From Asterias rubens (lineage: Eukaryota > Echinodermata > Asteroidea > Forcipulatida > Asteriidae): DNA of 64,000 nt. The translations under genes and the position numbers were made by a program. The stretch's first letter is position 1; each line of letters opens with the position of its first letter. Below, in pieces: positions 11,411 through 23,999 of this stretch. The notes below the pieces were generated by a model. That model made no database searches, had not been told where the DNA came from, and worked only from the letters and a program-made list of their open reading frames with translations. The DNA is taken from NCBI RefSeq assembly GCF_902459465.1, contig NC_047062.1, positions 28,576,673 to 28,640,672 of the forward strand, written 5' to 3'.

Positions 11411-11567
11411 GCGCGCTTTGTAATAGAAGCAACTACAATAATATTACTAATGTCATACCGTTCTCCGCATTCCAGGATGCGTGACGAATGGGTGAAAAAT
11501 GACGACAACTTGTGATAGGGGGCGTCAGCTTGTACATCAATCTCAACGGGAAAGGACATCTGCACTA

Positions 11568-11790
11568 CAATAGGTGGGTTCGATTAGCTTCTCTGGGTCG
11601 ACCCCGCGGTCGACAAGAGCTAGTCGAACGACCACACTCGCCCTCTCGTGGTGACGGCATGCACCTCAGGTCACCCCCAAGTGACCCACTCCACAATCAG
11701 GGCACTGGGCTGACCCGGGTGAGCCCCGTCAAAGCTACTCGAACGTACCGGGCAGACCGGGGTTGACCCAAACGAACGCACCCACTATTA
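11568..11790. mobile_element. GGGTGCGTTCG-family MITE, diverged
   Basis: The left end GGTGGGTTCGATTAGCTTC and the right end, which reads AAACGAACGCACCCA, are inverted repeats of the family defined at 12180-12332. The interior differs: a GC-rich segment with GTCGACC and GTGGTGACGGCATGC. Confidence 0.65.
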
Positions 11791-11836
11791 TAGCTATCGA
11801 TCAGTATTGACTATACAAGTCAAGATTCTACTTGCA

Positions 11837-12132
11837 AGCCTGAACACCTGACGTCACACTTAGAAGCTCGTGAGTAGGCCTCACGCCAGAGATCTGCCTT
11901 TGCCTATACATTTAATCCCCGTCCATAATCACCTTTCACCTACATTCATTTTACATACGCACTGCATTCTGCATGCAGACGACCGAAAGTGCATTTACCT
12001 CGGACCAATCAAAACAGAGATATGAAAATCTTACGTCACTGCACGTTTATCCAATGCAATTATGTTATCCAATGAAATCACTGGTTCTGTAAAACTGTAA
12101 AACCAATACCTGTCTTTATCCTTTACCTGCAA
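11837..12132 (+). repeat. CRE/CCAAT-rich interspersed repeat
   Basis: Begins AGCCTGAACACCTGACGTCA and includes GACCAATCAAAACAGAG, TTACGTCACTGCACG and TTATCCAATG before ending with ACCTGTCTTTATCC. It is the only family member here that is not beside a UPF0696 exon. Confidence 0.7.
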
Positions 12133-12179
12133 GCCTTTGTTATGGGCGCTATCCATATCACCAACATCTAGCAAATAAT

Positions 12180-12332
12180 GGGTGCGTTCGTTTATCTTCC
12201 CCGGGTCGACCCCGATGTGTGGCGTATTTTTTGTCCAGGATGAACGTGTGCAGATAATTACCCACGTTCGTCCTGGAAAAAAAACGCCACACACCGGGGT
12301 CGACCCAGGGAAGCTAAACGAACGCACCCACT
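12180..12332. mobile_element. Palindromic GGGTGCGTTCG-family MITE, complete
   Basis: Terminal inverted repeats TGGGTGCGTTCGTTTA and its complement enclose GGGTCGACCCC arms and a central hairpin with GAACGTGTGCAGATAATTAC. About 153 bp, folding along its whole length, no coding capacity. It defines the family found at 29371-29709. Confidence 0.8.
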
Positions 12333-12639
12333 GTGTACTGAAAAAAATATATATGTGGTTAACACATAAGACGGGTCTCGTATAGAGCGCCCTCTGTGGC
12401 TACGTAATCAGAATCAGTTCATGTCTGTATGCGACGATTTATTTACAATGGGAGACTTTTTGAAATCTCTCCCACTATTATATAACTCCCTTATTCATTG
12501 CAACGTATTATTTTATTCCTGCCTTCTGAGGCATGTTCAGGCATTCTTCAACAAGCGTTTTTTTTTCTTAGCCTTTGTTGTGCACTCATCAGTCCCTGGT
12601 GGCGCAAGCAAGCTGTACGATCTTCTCCTCAGTTAGTTC

Positions 12640-13520
12640 ATTCTATTCTATAGTACATGTGCCTTGTCGCTTTGTCCACTTCTGACACGTGGATAGTTTT
12701 TGAAAGGTTTAAAGACTATTTCGACGAGAGATTTAGCGCCATTGCCACACCTAAACAAGACTCAAATTCGGTGAAGGAGCTGAAAAACAAGCTCGAGTTA
12801 ATAGAGCTTACTAAGTTGGGTAATGTTGCCCAATTCAAATTCTGTGGGAATAGTGCTGGACAAAATCAAACTCGCCCTTATCAGCAAATGGTGATACCGA
12901 CTCGGCAATCGAAGCAGTGCAGGAGACCGAAGACTTGGTTGCCGAAAGGAAGAGAACATCGGGTTAGCTGATGACGGGAGCAAGGCCGGCTGGGCCACGA
13001 TTGGACAGCTCGACAAGAAGGGCGCGGACAGTGCAGCTCAAAGGTACGGTGTTCTAAAGACGACAGGTGTGCGTCGAGTCGTGCCGTCGCCCGTCGCGTC
13101 GCCTGTTTTTTAATTGATTTGCATGGGAACTTTGGAGCCAGAGTCACAGAGGAAGACGCTCTAAAAGAAATTGAAAGCCGTAAATGCAATAGACTTGATT
13201 CAGTGAGAGAGGTCTCTAAGCATATCGCGCCAACTACACTACTGGCAAACGCGCTCGTCGTTTAAGTGTGGTCCCGAAAATGGCACAGGTTGGGGAATGC
13301 AGAGCATCACAAAAACAATAGTGTTCTGGCTATGGCACGGGTTTGGGACTTGAGTCAAGTCTTAAGTGCAAAAGAAGAGACAACCAGTATGGCGCAGGGT
13401 TCTTCACACAGTCTGCCCCAAGATCTTGCTTCTCGTCGGATTTTTCAAGGTAAACCCATCATTATATTGTATTATTTCAATTTGAATATCGTGCATGCAG
13501 CCTCATCCCATACTATCTGA
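12640..13520 (+). pseudogene. Probable fossil of a DIRS-like retrotransposon ORF1
   Basis: A broken reading frame contains VKELKNKLE, then FKFCGN and QNQTRPYQQM, and after a frame change residues such as TEDLVAERKRT, LADDGSKAGWATI and DKKGADSAAQRY. The order FxFxGN, an acidic LVAERxxL helix, then GWAT with a basic tail, recalls the ORF1 proteins encoded by DIRS-type elements in corals and echinoderms as I remember them. At least one frameshift and several stops are present, so no intact protein is encoded. The downstream block to 13520 has a C-terminal-like SSHSLPQDLASRR segment of unknown relation. No reverse transcriptase or recombinase is seen. Confidence 0.4.
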
Positions 13521-13633
13521 TCAACATTCGTGAAACGCATTTTCAGTAGTTTGTATTTCCTTTCCTTTATGTAGTCCTATATATAATGTGTAACTGTTTC
13601 TCAATCATAGGAGCGCTGCGACGTAGCATAAAA

Positions 13634-13937
13634 GTAGAATTAAAGGAACACGTTGCCTTGGATCGGTCGAGTTGGTCTTTGTCGACGGTTTTCCTTTTAC
13701 CTCGTCGATTAACACGGTCGGCCATGGGACTCCCATAATGGCGGGCCGTGTTAGTTTGCACAGTAAAAGGAAAACCACACAACTTTGAGGCAAATTTTTG
13801 TAGACCATTGTATTCTATTTTTAAAACATCTTTCCAACCATATGCATTTTATAACAAACGGTTACAAACGCTTATCAAAGACCAACTCGACCGATCCAAG
13901 GCAACGTGTTCCTTTAAACAATATTCTGTAGATCCAT
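13634..13937. mobile_element. Folded MITE, AAAGGAACACGTTGCC family
   Basis: Left end AAAGGAACACGTTGCCTTGG; right end CCAAGGCAACGTGTTCCTTT, an inverted repeat of about 20 bp. The interior also folds around GGCCATGGGACTCCCATAATGGC. Relatives lie at 26451-26845 and 41337-41953. They share TTGGAAAGATGTTTTAAAAG in one orientation or the other. Confidence 0.8.
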
Positions 13938-14084
13938 TTAAAATCACAATAGCAATTGGAAATGACCTTGATAAAAGTTTTAGCTCCTTAGTATCTATAC
14001 ATGTCCATTCCGAATGCCACACAGTGTAATGTGGAGGCGCATACAGCGGATAACACTGAAAGTTTGACGGCAATTATATTTTGT

Positions 14085-14310
14085 GACGTGTTGTGGCCTA
14101 GCGGTTCTCAAGCTCTGGTGTTTCTGATCATCAGAGAATGGGTTCGATTCCCAGCCGTGGCACTTGCAATGCTGTGTAATTGAGATGTGACGTAAAGCCG
14201 TTGTCACGTGTGTTGTGTAACGCACGTAAAAGAACCCAGTGCACCGTGTAAACCATTACAGTGTGCAAGTAAAGGGGGTAGGTCTCATAATTTTTTTTTT
14301 TTTAAAGTAG
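14085..14310 (+). repeat. tRNA-derived SINE
   Basis: TGGCCTAGCGG (A box) at about 14093 and GGTTCGATTCCC (B box) at about 14142 mark the tRNA-like head, followed by the common SINE body. The left segmental copy starts within this head, so the duplication boundary may lie at or before the SINE. Confidence 0.75.
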
Positions 14311-16599
14311 GCCTACATCTTGCGTTGTGTAGTTGTATTTGTGTTTGTATTTTCAAAACATAATCCAGCACCCCGACATTTCGCCTCTCACAGAAGCAGT
14401 GAGTTAGTTGCGTAAACTTGATTTCAAGTCTGAGATCGCGGTTATACCTCTGCATCAGCCACGTAGGCCTACAAGAGGGCGCTATTTCTTTCTGATGGTC
14501 ATGTGGCCCTTGTGATAATTTTTGGTCGTGCTAATAAATAAATGGCTAAAAGAGAAAACGACAAGGCAATGTGTTTTCTGGACAGGTGTATCGTTTTATT
14601 CTGAAATCTTATTATTATTCTTATTTTTTATTTGGCCATTAAATCATATACAAACAGACAGTATGTCAAAAAGATAATATAAGTACATGTACAACGGTAA
14701 ATTCAAAGCAAGAAACAGTAATGGCACACAAAAAAACCCTAATGTGATGGCCAGGATCAACAACAGTATAATTAAACACTGTAGCTCGAAAGCGTGTTAA
14801 TCCAGTCACATAGGGAGGCAAACACACTATATAAAATACTCTCTTTGGAAAATAATAATAATTTGAAATAAATATAACTATAAATAATCTGTATACACAA
14901 AGCACAATTTAAAATAACAAAACCAAAACCAAGAATTAGACAAGCAAATAGCAAATAAATAAATAAACAAATAAATAGTTAATTAAAAAATAGAAATGAA
15001 AAGTGTTAACAAATTAATGAATAAATAATTAGAAAAGTACATGTAAAAAGAGATAAAGCAACAAATAATTCAATAAAGGGATGGATTTAACACAAAAATA
15101 GGTCAATCAACCAAAAAGTTAATCAAGGAATCTCCTTTTCCACTATAAATACTCTCACATCAATAAACAAATGATTAAATATGAATAAAGCAATCAAAAC
15201 AACCAATCGATTAATAAAAACAAATAAATAGACCACAATTTAGACAAGCAAATAAACGGTTAAATGAATTTAATAAAACATATTGGTATTTTATTACCTG
15301 TTACATGCACTCATCTATCCATCTATCCACCCATTCATTCATTTATTTATCCACTAAATCATATTATTTAAAATATAACTAAATAGATGAACAGATAAAC
15401 AACAATTGCACTCAAAGTGCGAGTATCCAAAGGAGGTTTTTGCACAGTAAATGGAGATGATGATTAATTCCCCAAATCTTTCCAGTATTAACTTCTCCAG
15501 ATAATATTATTTTAAAACTCACAATAAATGACAAGAAGACGGACATAATATGTAACAGTTCTTTCTCCGTCTTCGTCCAGTTGAATGAATATCAATTAAC
15601 AATACACTGCGAATGAAGAATAATTTATCAAACAAAAAACTTATATAAATAATCACTTAACTAATTTGGAATGGAAAATCTACTAAACAAAAGAATCCAA
15701 GATGGCGCTAGGGTTCCCGCCAAACGTTCAATGACGGTCGCCATCTTGGAAAATGCACCACAACTCGATGTGAAAACATCGTACTTGATATTTACTACGA
15801 AAAACAACACCGTTGAATAAAGTGAATGATTAGGCAGTAGCAATGCTACCAAGAAAGGTGATTTATACAAACTATAAGCATTGACATTATTATAAAATTA
15901 TTATTATTATTTGTTGCTCAGAGAGAGTCTCTTCTCATGAAATAAACAAAATCAATTAAATAACATTAATCAAGAAATATAAAGTAAACGTTAAGTAAAC
16001 GTTAATGAATTGCGTCTATGAATAAGTGAGTATGAATTATAAAATTAGAAATCGGTTACCGGAAATGACAAGAAAACGGACAGGGATATATCAGTAGTTT
16101 TTCTCCTTGTTCTTCCAGACTTTGAATGACTGGTGAGAGCCCGCCATCAACGGTGAGAAGGTGGACTCAATATTGGCTTAATGAATAATCATTGCGCAAT
16201 GCATTAAATAATATAAATTTAGAAGGAGGTGTTTTCTAATACCAGTCACAGTTACAAAATAGGACTAACTGTAGTGGTGTCCTATTCAAACTTAACAACA
16301 CAATGTCAAATTCGTACGTCAATACTAAATTAGGTTAATTTCAAACGGGTAACACTGTTAACAAACATTTTGGCTGTGTACAATAATGTGTTCTAAGAAT
16401 TTGTATTTTCTAAAAGCGTACTTCCAGGACTGTTTTAACTACATGCCAAAAATCTTTAAGAAGCCGTTTTTCAGAATGTCATCTTTTGACGAGAAATTAA
16501 TTTGATATTTGTTCAAACTATCAAATCATTATCACATTTATGCGTAAAATATGACTATAAGTACTTTCCCGTCAAAACAGACCTCAACCTGGGGCAACT
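14311..16599. other. AT-rich intergenic DNA, no gene seen
   Basis: The right-copy counterpart of 176-2020. It contains two blocks missing from the left copy: a CATCTATCCATC-like simple stretch near 15310-15395, and 15483-15850, which holds ATCCAAGATGGCG and its near complement CGCCATCTTGGA as a small inverted repeat. Confidence 0.55.
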
Positions 16600-16924
16600 A
16601 AAGGACGTTGAATCCTACTCACTCTGGTAAAGTAGACTCTACAATACATGGAAATGTCTGCGGTAACACCATGACTATCTCTAAATAAGGTGGTGTGGTT
16701 CTGCAATTAAAGGACGTTGCATCCTACTCACTCTGGTAAAGTAGACTGTACAATACATGGAAATGTCTGCGGTAACACCATGACTATCTCTAAATGAGTT
16801 GGTGTGGTTCTGCAATTAAAGGACGTTGCATCCTACTCACTCTGGTAAAGTAGACTGTACAATACATGGAAATGTCTGCGGTAACACCATGACTATCTCT
16901 AAATGAGTTGGTGTGGTTCTGAAA
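16600..16924. repeat. 109-bp tandem repeat, three units (duplicate)
   Basis: This is the same three-unit array as at 2021-2345, in the right copy of the segmental duplication and downstream of UPF0696 copy 2. The unit count has not changed between the two copies, which fits a very recent common origin. Confidence 0.9.
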
Positions 16925-17215
16925 GAACCGTTGGTACTGTACACTTTGAATTTCAGTAACATACATATGTTCGTACACATGCCCGTTCTGTTTTAAAGGC
17001 ACTGAAGCCGTTCACTAACGCTATATCTCGAGTTAGGACGGGTAACTCGTCCTAAACTCAGGATGGGTCAATGCGTCCTAACGTCTATGGATACGGAACT
17101 TAACTCGTCCTAAGTTAAAGAAAGTTGGGAAGAGTTTGGTGAAATCGACGGGGGACACTTTTGGTAATTGTCAAACACACTTTAAAACAATTGATGAGTA
17201 TACTTTATTTCTTCA

Positions 17216-20200
17216 CTAATATCTATAAGCTTTCTTTGTCTGGTAGCTGATGGTGTTATCTCTTACAGACGCTTCATTGTTCACTTCATCCCAGTGCGAC
17301 GAGTAGATACCCGGTCGCAGTCTCCATTTATTCTGTCCATACACACCAATAATTGAGTAGAACCTTGGCTTGTAAGCCATCCTACCCCGCAACCCAAGAT
17401 CACGTAGTTTTCCTTCCATCTTCATCACATCAGCCTTATCAGTGAAGTCTCTAGTGTAGACACTTACGGCGTGCTCTTGCCCATGGAGCGCCTTGCCTTC
17501 ACCAACGTCTTCCAACGGCGTCACTTTGGCGTGCGTGCCCAGCTTGTCTTTTACCGTGGCCGTGGCAATTTTTTCCCATGCCTCGTCGATTCCTGTCCCG
17601 GTCTGGATAAACAGAAGCCAATTACCGCTCAGGCACCTTATATTAAAACACAGATTGGTTATTGGCTTTACGAAGTCAAAGTAAAACAGGTGTATCTTCC
17701 ACAACCGTCTGAAACAATTATAACACGTGAAACATGCAGTTTGATTTCAATCTTCACATTCCCTGAAGCCCGTTTCATAAGAATGTCGGCATCACATGGC
17801 TGTTTTCGCAGCGAATGTTTCGCAGGGGTTGCCCACATTTCAACTGATACGAATTATTTGTTGCGAATTGGTGACGTCAAAATATGAACCAACACACGTT
17901 AAAAATTCAGATTTAATTCAATCTCTACATTGCCATTGCACAGTGGAACTCATACCAAAATACGAAGAGTTGAGCACTTTGTTAAAACACAACTGCAGGA
18001 AGAATCCATAGGTACTTTGTGAATGGAAATCATTCCATGGCGTCATTGGCATTGCACATGGCGTCATTGGCCGCCATCTTTGATGAAACGTTTACGCATG
18101 AAATGCTGGGTGCGTTCGTTTAGCTTCCCTGGGTCGACCCCGGTCTGCCCCGGATACGTTCGAAAAGCCCTGCTTGTGGAGTGGGTCACTTGGGAAGAGA
18201 GTGGGTCATCATTGGATGTGTACAGCGCGCTTACGCGAGCACCTTTCAACTTTAATCATCAAATGGCTGTCGATAACGCTGTGTGCAATCCATCTGTTTA
18301 GACTAATGTATAAGAAGATCCTAACTTAAAGCAACCATAAATAGTAAACTTTCGGGTACAACCATGGGTAAAATCTCTTTGGAAAGAGTGGTGGCTCTGA
18401 AAAGAGCCGGTTTGGTCACGACCTTTCGAACAGTAGGCCTATATGTTGCTCGTCTCCTGAAGACGAGCAGAGTATACTGTTCGAAACGTCGAGACCAAAC
18501 CAGCTCTTCTCAGAGCCATCACTCCGTCAAAAGAGATTTTACTCATTTTTGTACCCGAAAGTTTACTATTCATATTTATATTTATAGTTACTCTTATTCT
18601 CCACACCATGCAAAGCTTCAAACACCATTTAAGATCCTACCTATATTTCAGAGCCAGTTTCTTGACAGTTTGGAAGTCGATTGTATCAGATGAGTCAGTC
18701 AATTCTTTCCATGCATCCTGGAGTCCTTCTGTATCACCCAGTCCTTCATCTACAAAGCTTGGAGATCGTACAGTAATCCAACCAATTCCATCAGACCTGA
18801 GGGAAATGTTCGTTATAAAAAGAACTTCTGCACCGTCTGCCACACGGTCATGTATAGAACTTTATCATGCTGACTCCATCTTGGTTATATTCCTCGTATC
18901 GAATAACAATAATGCATGCTAATAATTGTCTTGCAACTAGGAACCAGACTAGTTTGTTCTTCAAGCCTCGGTTTGGTAACATTGATATCAATTGGAGATA
19001 TTCAAGATGGCTGCACCATGATAAAGGTCTATAGTACCGTAGGTCTAGCCTGAACATCTGACGTCACATTTCGAGGCTCGTGAATAACGCCAGAGAGTGG
19101 CCTCAAGCCTACAGGTCAATCCCCGTCCATAATCACCTTTCACCTACATTCATATGAAGACGACCGAAAGCGCAGCTGCCAAAAACGTCACCTCGAACCA
19201 ATCAAAACACAGATACACAGAAAGCTTACGTCACTCACGTTTATCCAATGACATCATTGAATCCAATGACATCATTGTATCCAATACAAATCTTCGGGTT
19301 CTAAAAAAGGAAGTACCTTTCTTTAGGGTGTCTGTGCACAATAGGCCCTACATGTACATTTCCTCACCGTTTAGTTTTTGATGGGGCACTAGTTTCAAAA
19401 AACTTCTGGAGCAGTTCCAGTCGTTCCTCCTCGGGGTAATCGGACGGATCGAAGAAGAGTCCGTCATCTTCATAGGCTGCTTTGGCGTCCGCATGAAGCC
19501 GGGTTGAACGCTCCGGATCCTCGAAGACCAGACCTAAGGGCACCCATCCTTCCTGACTTTCGAAGTCTTTGCTGGAACTAGATTTCCTACAAAGAACACG
19601 CAAGCTCATGATGAGGATATTATTACTCTATAACAAAAAAGTCCTCCTCTCTCATCACTCTGTACAATAGGTTATTCTATACTTATCTTTACTTTTGTCG
19701 TCTTTAATTAGCCTGGTATTTTTTTCTTTGTATTTTGTTGTCAGCATTTTGATTGAAAGATACAACTTTCAAAACAAAGCGTAGGCCTAAAATTTTTAAT
19801 TGTAGAAGCCGAATGCTACAAATTTTACTAATTTGTATGCCTTGCAGTAACACCTGCTGCGTTACCAAAGGCACGCGCACGCAGTGATGTTTTTACTCAG
19901 CTTTTTCGTTCCATCCGAAAAGTACCATTGCACGCTGCCAGCGTGCAATGGTACTTTTCGGATGGAACGAAAAAGCACGGTGAGTGACTCAGCGTGCAAT
20001 GGTACTTTTATTTGCTATCACGTGACAGACAATCCTCCAATCAAATGGCAAGGATCTGCTTGGGTGTTATATAATACATAATAAGACAAAGAAGGCGATG
20101 ATTTTTGTTCTCGCCACTCTGCCCGCCATTTTGCCAGTAGGGGGGCCTGTCCTCTTCTTTTTTGCTTAAGCAAACGATCTAAAATCTTGCGCGCACAGTT

Positions 20201-22553
20201 TGTTTACGTGCTTATTTAGCATTGAGGTAGAATAGTTACAGCAATTATTTTTGCTTACCGTTAAGCAGCTCTATGAAATTGGGCCCTGGGTCGACTCACA
20301 AAGTCCTTACTTAGGACTAGTCCTAGGAGAGATATTACAAACTTAAGGCTAGTCCTAAGTTAGGACGAGTACTCGTCCTAACTCGAGATAAGACTAGTCT
20401 TAACTATCTGATAAAACGACCCAAGATCAGTTTCCCAAGGCAATCTTGTACACCATTTAAAGACAGTGGGGACTATAGGTAAATGTCAACGACCAGTTTT
20501 CTCACTTGGTGTATCTCAACATATGCATAAAATAACAAACCTGTGAAAATTTGAGCTCAATTGGTCGTCAAAGTTGCGATATATTAATTAAAGAAAAAAC
20601 ACCCTTGTCACACCCTTGTCACACGAAGTTATGTGCTTTCACACTGTAAACAAATTGGGTAAAAAATTCCCAACTTTTTACCCAATTAAGGGCGAATAGT
20701 GAACTCCTCCAACTTTTGGGCAAAATATTACCCATCAAAGTTAGGCACTCTGATTGCCAAACAATTGGGTAATATTTCCTCATCAATAGTTGGGTATATT
20801 TTGGTAACCAACAGTTGGGTAATTTTTTGTTTACCTATTTTCTGGGTATTTAATACATTATCAATAACCCACTAATTGGGCGATGATTTTATTAATGATT
20901 TAACCCTTTTCGGTGTTATCCAACAAATGGTGAATGTAATTAACCCTTTGATTTACAGTTTCTTCTGTGATACGTCATACAAGCAGGCGTAGAAAATATC
21001 TTTTCCACGATGGCAAACGGTGATGAGCTGTGACCTTCCAAGGCCTTGGCATCTCTCTCAAAATCGAGAGGGTGCTCAGTGGTTCGTAGATGCTTTGGAA
21101 GGTTAGTTTTTAACTAAATACAGTTTGTTTCCTGTTCAGTTGTTGTACACAGTCGTGACAGTTGCAGCGCAAGCACACGCATACATGCCACAACCGGCGT
21201 TGCACATAATGGCATGATAAAACTGAAACTAAAAACTGAAACTAATTCAACAGTAGTGTCACTTTGTTGCTCCCTCTGCAACTGTCCGACTATGTACGAC
21301 TGAATAGAAAACACAACTTCATATTTAGTTAAAAATTAACCTTCAAATTTGATCTATATCTACTGGAAAACCCCGCTCGTCACAGCCACTCCTCCACTCG
21401 CCATGTTGGAAAATATCGTTATGTTTTTTCATACCTTGCCCAACTTTTGGCCAACTCTTTGATCGTAGTGCGCATGATCGGATGATTTTGACCAACTTAT
21501 GTGCATCATTTTAAAACCAACAATCGAAATTAACTAAAATTACCAAAAAAGTTGCTCAAATAAATAAACAACAGTGTAACCAACAGTTATGATAAATTCA
21601 GATTACGAATTATTTGCCCAACACTTGCCCAAATTTTGTTCCGCTTTTTAAACAAAAAATTTGCAAACAAAATGTTTGTCCAACACCAATTGGTTTTGTT
21701 GGGCAATTATCGCCCAATAATTGTTGAAGTTACTTTGCCCAACAAATGATTTGACCAACGTTTTTGCAGTGCAGATGCTTGATTTCGAGACCTCAAATTC
21801 TAAATCTGAGGTCTCGAAATCAAATTCGTGGAAAATTACTTCTTTCTAGAAAACTAGGGAGCCGTTTCTCACCATGTTTTATACTATCAACCTCTCTCCA
21901 TTACTGGTTACCAAGTACGGTTTTATGCTAATAATTATTTTGAGTAATTACCAATAGTGTCCACTGCCTTTAGCAAGACGCTTTACCATTGCTTCGTCCT
22001 TCGGATGAGACGTAAAGCCGTTGGTCCCATGTGTTGAGTAACGCATGTAAAAGATCCCAGTGCATTTATTGAAAAGAGAAGGGGTTCGCCCCAGTGTTCT
22101 AGTGCACCGTGCACCCTTATAAGGTGCTAAATAGTTGGGTCTCAGAATTTCATAACTTCAATATCCTATCTTTCTGAAAGTTTGTATAAACTAATGACTT
22201 GTCCACATCCCAACACATCCTTATAACTCTTTCCGTCTAGGCCCAATTTCATAAAGCTTTAAAGGAGAAAATACTGCTTGATAATTTTCCTTGCTAAGCA
22301 AAAATTAGGTCGGAAACCAGCCAAAACAATGCAAACTAATAATGAAAATTGGGCTGATAACCCGTTTCTGAAAGCAATACTCTTCTTTGCTTAGCGAGTT
22401 CTTGTGCTTTATGCTTTATTTCTACATGTAAACATTGAGTATAGTTTGTATTGAGCGAATTACTTACATTTGTAGTTTGGATAGACACCCAGTGAGGGCC
22501 CCGACCTGATCATCTTCGCTTGAATCAGACGAGTAGCTTCTTCTGCTCGCCAT
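17216..22553 (-). CDS. C11orf68-like: UPF0696/BLES03-like protein, array copy 2 (subgroup A)
   Basis: Coding exons are 22553-22468 (extending as 5' UTR to an acceptor at 22594), 19586-19368, 18796-18641 and 17636-17216, giving 293 residues with all introns in phase 2. Exons 2-4 are identical to copy 1. The first exon differs at one codon (Asp here, Gly in copy 1, in the YSSxSSED stretch). Domain layout: acidic N-terminus, FFDP-containing helix, GIGW strand, SGNWLLF, SVYTRDFTD, YKP and NKWRLRPGIY, as expected for a full-length UPF0696 protein. In-frame stops precede the ATG. A conserved splice donor at 23084 suggests an upstream non-coding exon. Introns contain a split MITE, a palindromic repeat and a CRE/CCAAT repeat. 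This is the clearest intact locus in the window. Confidence 0.9.
18334..18591. mobile_element. Hairpin MITE in intron 3 of copy 2
   Basis: This is the counterpart of the element at 3755-4012 in the right segmental copy, with the same arms and the same place inside the intron between the third and fourth coding exons. Confidence 0.8.
19047..19329 (+). repeat. CRE/CCAAT-rich interspersed repeat, intron 2 of copy 2
   Basis: Counterpart of 4468-4750 in the right segmental copy, with the same TGACGTCA, TTACGTCAC and ACCAATCAAAACAC motifs. Confidence 0.75.
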
Positions 22554-22635
22554 GAGTTTAAGTCTTTAAGTCTGCCACAAAGATGGATTCAATACTGTCA
22601 GAGAAATCAACATGCAGACACAGCTGGCCTGAATT

Positions 22636-23012
22636 AAAGACAGTGGACACTATTGGTAGTTGTCAAAGACCAGTCTTCTCACTTGCTGTATCTATCATAT
22701 GCATGAAATAACAAACCTGTGAAAATTTGAGCTCAATCGGTCATCGAATATGCGAGATAACAATGAAAGAAAAAAACTTTTGTCACACAAAGTTGTGTGC
22801 TTTATGATGCTTGATTTCGAGACCTCAAATTCTAAATTTCAGGTCTCGAAATCAAATTCGAGGAAAATTACTTCTTTCGTGAAAACTACGTCACTTCAGA
22901 GGGAGCCGTTTCTCACAATGTTTTGTGTACTACCAACCGCTCCCCATTACTCGTTACCAAGTAAAGTTTTATGCTAATAACTATTTTGAGTAATTACCAA
23001 GTGTCCACTAAA
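22636..23012 (+). mobile_element. AAAGGCAGTGGACAC-family MITE upstream of copy 2
   Basis: Starts TAAAGACAGTGGACACTATT and ends AATTACCAAGTGTCCACT. It sits about 80 bp 5' of the copy-2 initiator ATG, between the candidate non-coding exon and the first coding exon. The left segmental copy has the same element truncated by the assembly gap. Confidence 0.8.
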
Positions 23013-23084
23013 ATCTCTCAGCTATCGAGGTATAATTACAGGTCATATTCTTATTTGTTTTATACTACAATATAAACTACCTAC

Positions 23085-23165
23085 GGTTATCTCTCCGGAC
23101 TAATTTAGGTTCGTCTTGCTCCACAGTTGTTCGCACTAGGTATGGGTGTATATTAATGTACATCC
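23085..23165 (-). other. Candidate non-coding first exon of copy 2
   Basis: The minus strand reads GTCCGGAGAGATAACC followed by the donor GTAGGT at 23084. The same block with good donors occurs at 33639 (GTGAGT) and 43805 (GTAAGT), each upstream of a subgroup A gene on the same strand. The first coding exons have acceptors and in-frame stops before the ATG, so this exon would be 5' UTR. The transcription start is not visible and the right limit is approximate. Confidence 0.45.
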
Positions 23166-23460
23166 AGAGCGGCATTGTTACAGTGTTTACCCCTGGTTAC
23201 TCAGCCTGGGGAATTCATAATGAGTAAACGCTTGCGCAAAACTTGCTGATTACCCTTTGTTGTAATCGTAGTCTACAAAGTACGGTGGCTAAGAGGGGCC
23301 AGTTGGATTTCAACAATCGATTACCCATTAAAAAAAACTTATCATGGACACTTAAAATAATGGTTGTTCCATTTTTCACAGAGAAAATTCGTCTGAAGGT
23401 ATGTAACATCTGTAACTGAATAGGCTAATAAGGAAGTAAAACATTAAGGCTACCGAAATG
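23166..23460. other. Conserved upstream block of copy 2 (possible promoter)
   Basis: The block with ACATCCAGAGCGGC, AATGAGTAAACGCTTGCGCAA, GTCTACAAAGTACGGTGGCTA and GGCCAGTTGGATTTCAAC recurs with scattered changes at 33708-34040. It lies just 5' of the candidate non-coding exon in both places. No TATA box stands out. Confidence 0.4.
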
Positions 23461-23999
23461 ATGGTTCGTCTTTTATTTGTTATCAATCATAAATCACGAA
23501 AACACTTGAATAACTTGAGAAATCTTTTATTTTCTTGATTAAATGCAACAAAACCATCTGGTTATTCTGGTAGGGTTTTAAAACTCATACATATTTTTTA
23601 TAATTATTATTATTATGTATTTGACCTCAACAGTACAAGTACAGAAAATACAAACAAGGCAACAATGAAAGGGAAAAAAACCATAACAGAAACGACAACG
23701 CTACGAAACATTAAGAGTAAACAAAAAAGACAAATAAGTGAAAAATAAATAAATAAGTTAATTAATTAATCAAACAAGCAGTCAATCAATAAATAATTCA
23801 AAAAATAATTAAGTGAATAAATAAACAATACATATCAAATGTAACATACACCTTACAACAATGTTATTTTCAGTCGGATATTGGTTTACATAATTTATTA
23901 AACAAGGGTAGAAATTGCCCACAAGGCAAAACAGGATGTGCCTATGTAATGCACACGCATGTAGTATACAATACACATGAACGTGGACACAGCATGTAG

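Larger units (their letters stand above)
14119..22938. repeat. Large near-identical segmental duplication, right copy
   Basis: This is the partner of 1-9382. It is ungapped and holds the complete second UPF0696 gene, so it is the better reference for that locus. It carries one first exon rather than two, because the 1032-bp tandem repeat is absent. The extra block near 15483-15850 is AT-rich with a GC-richer centre and no recognisable gene. Confidence 0.95.
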
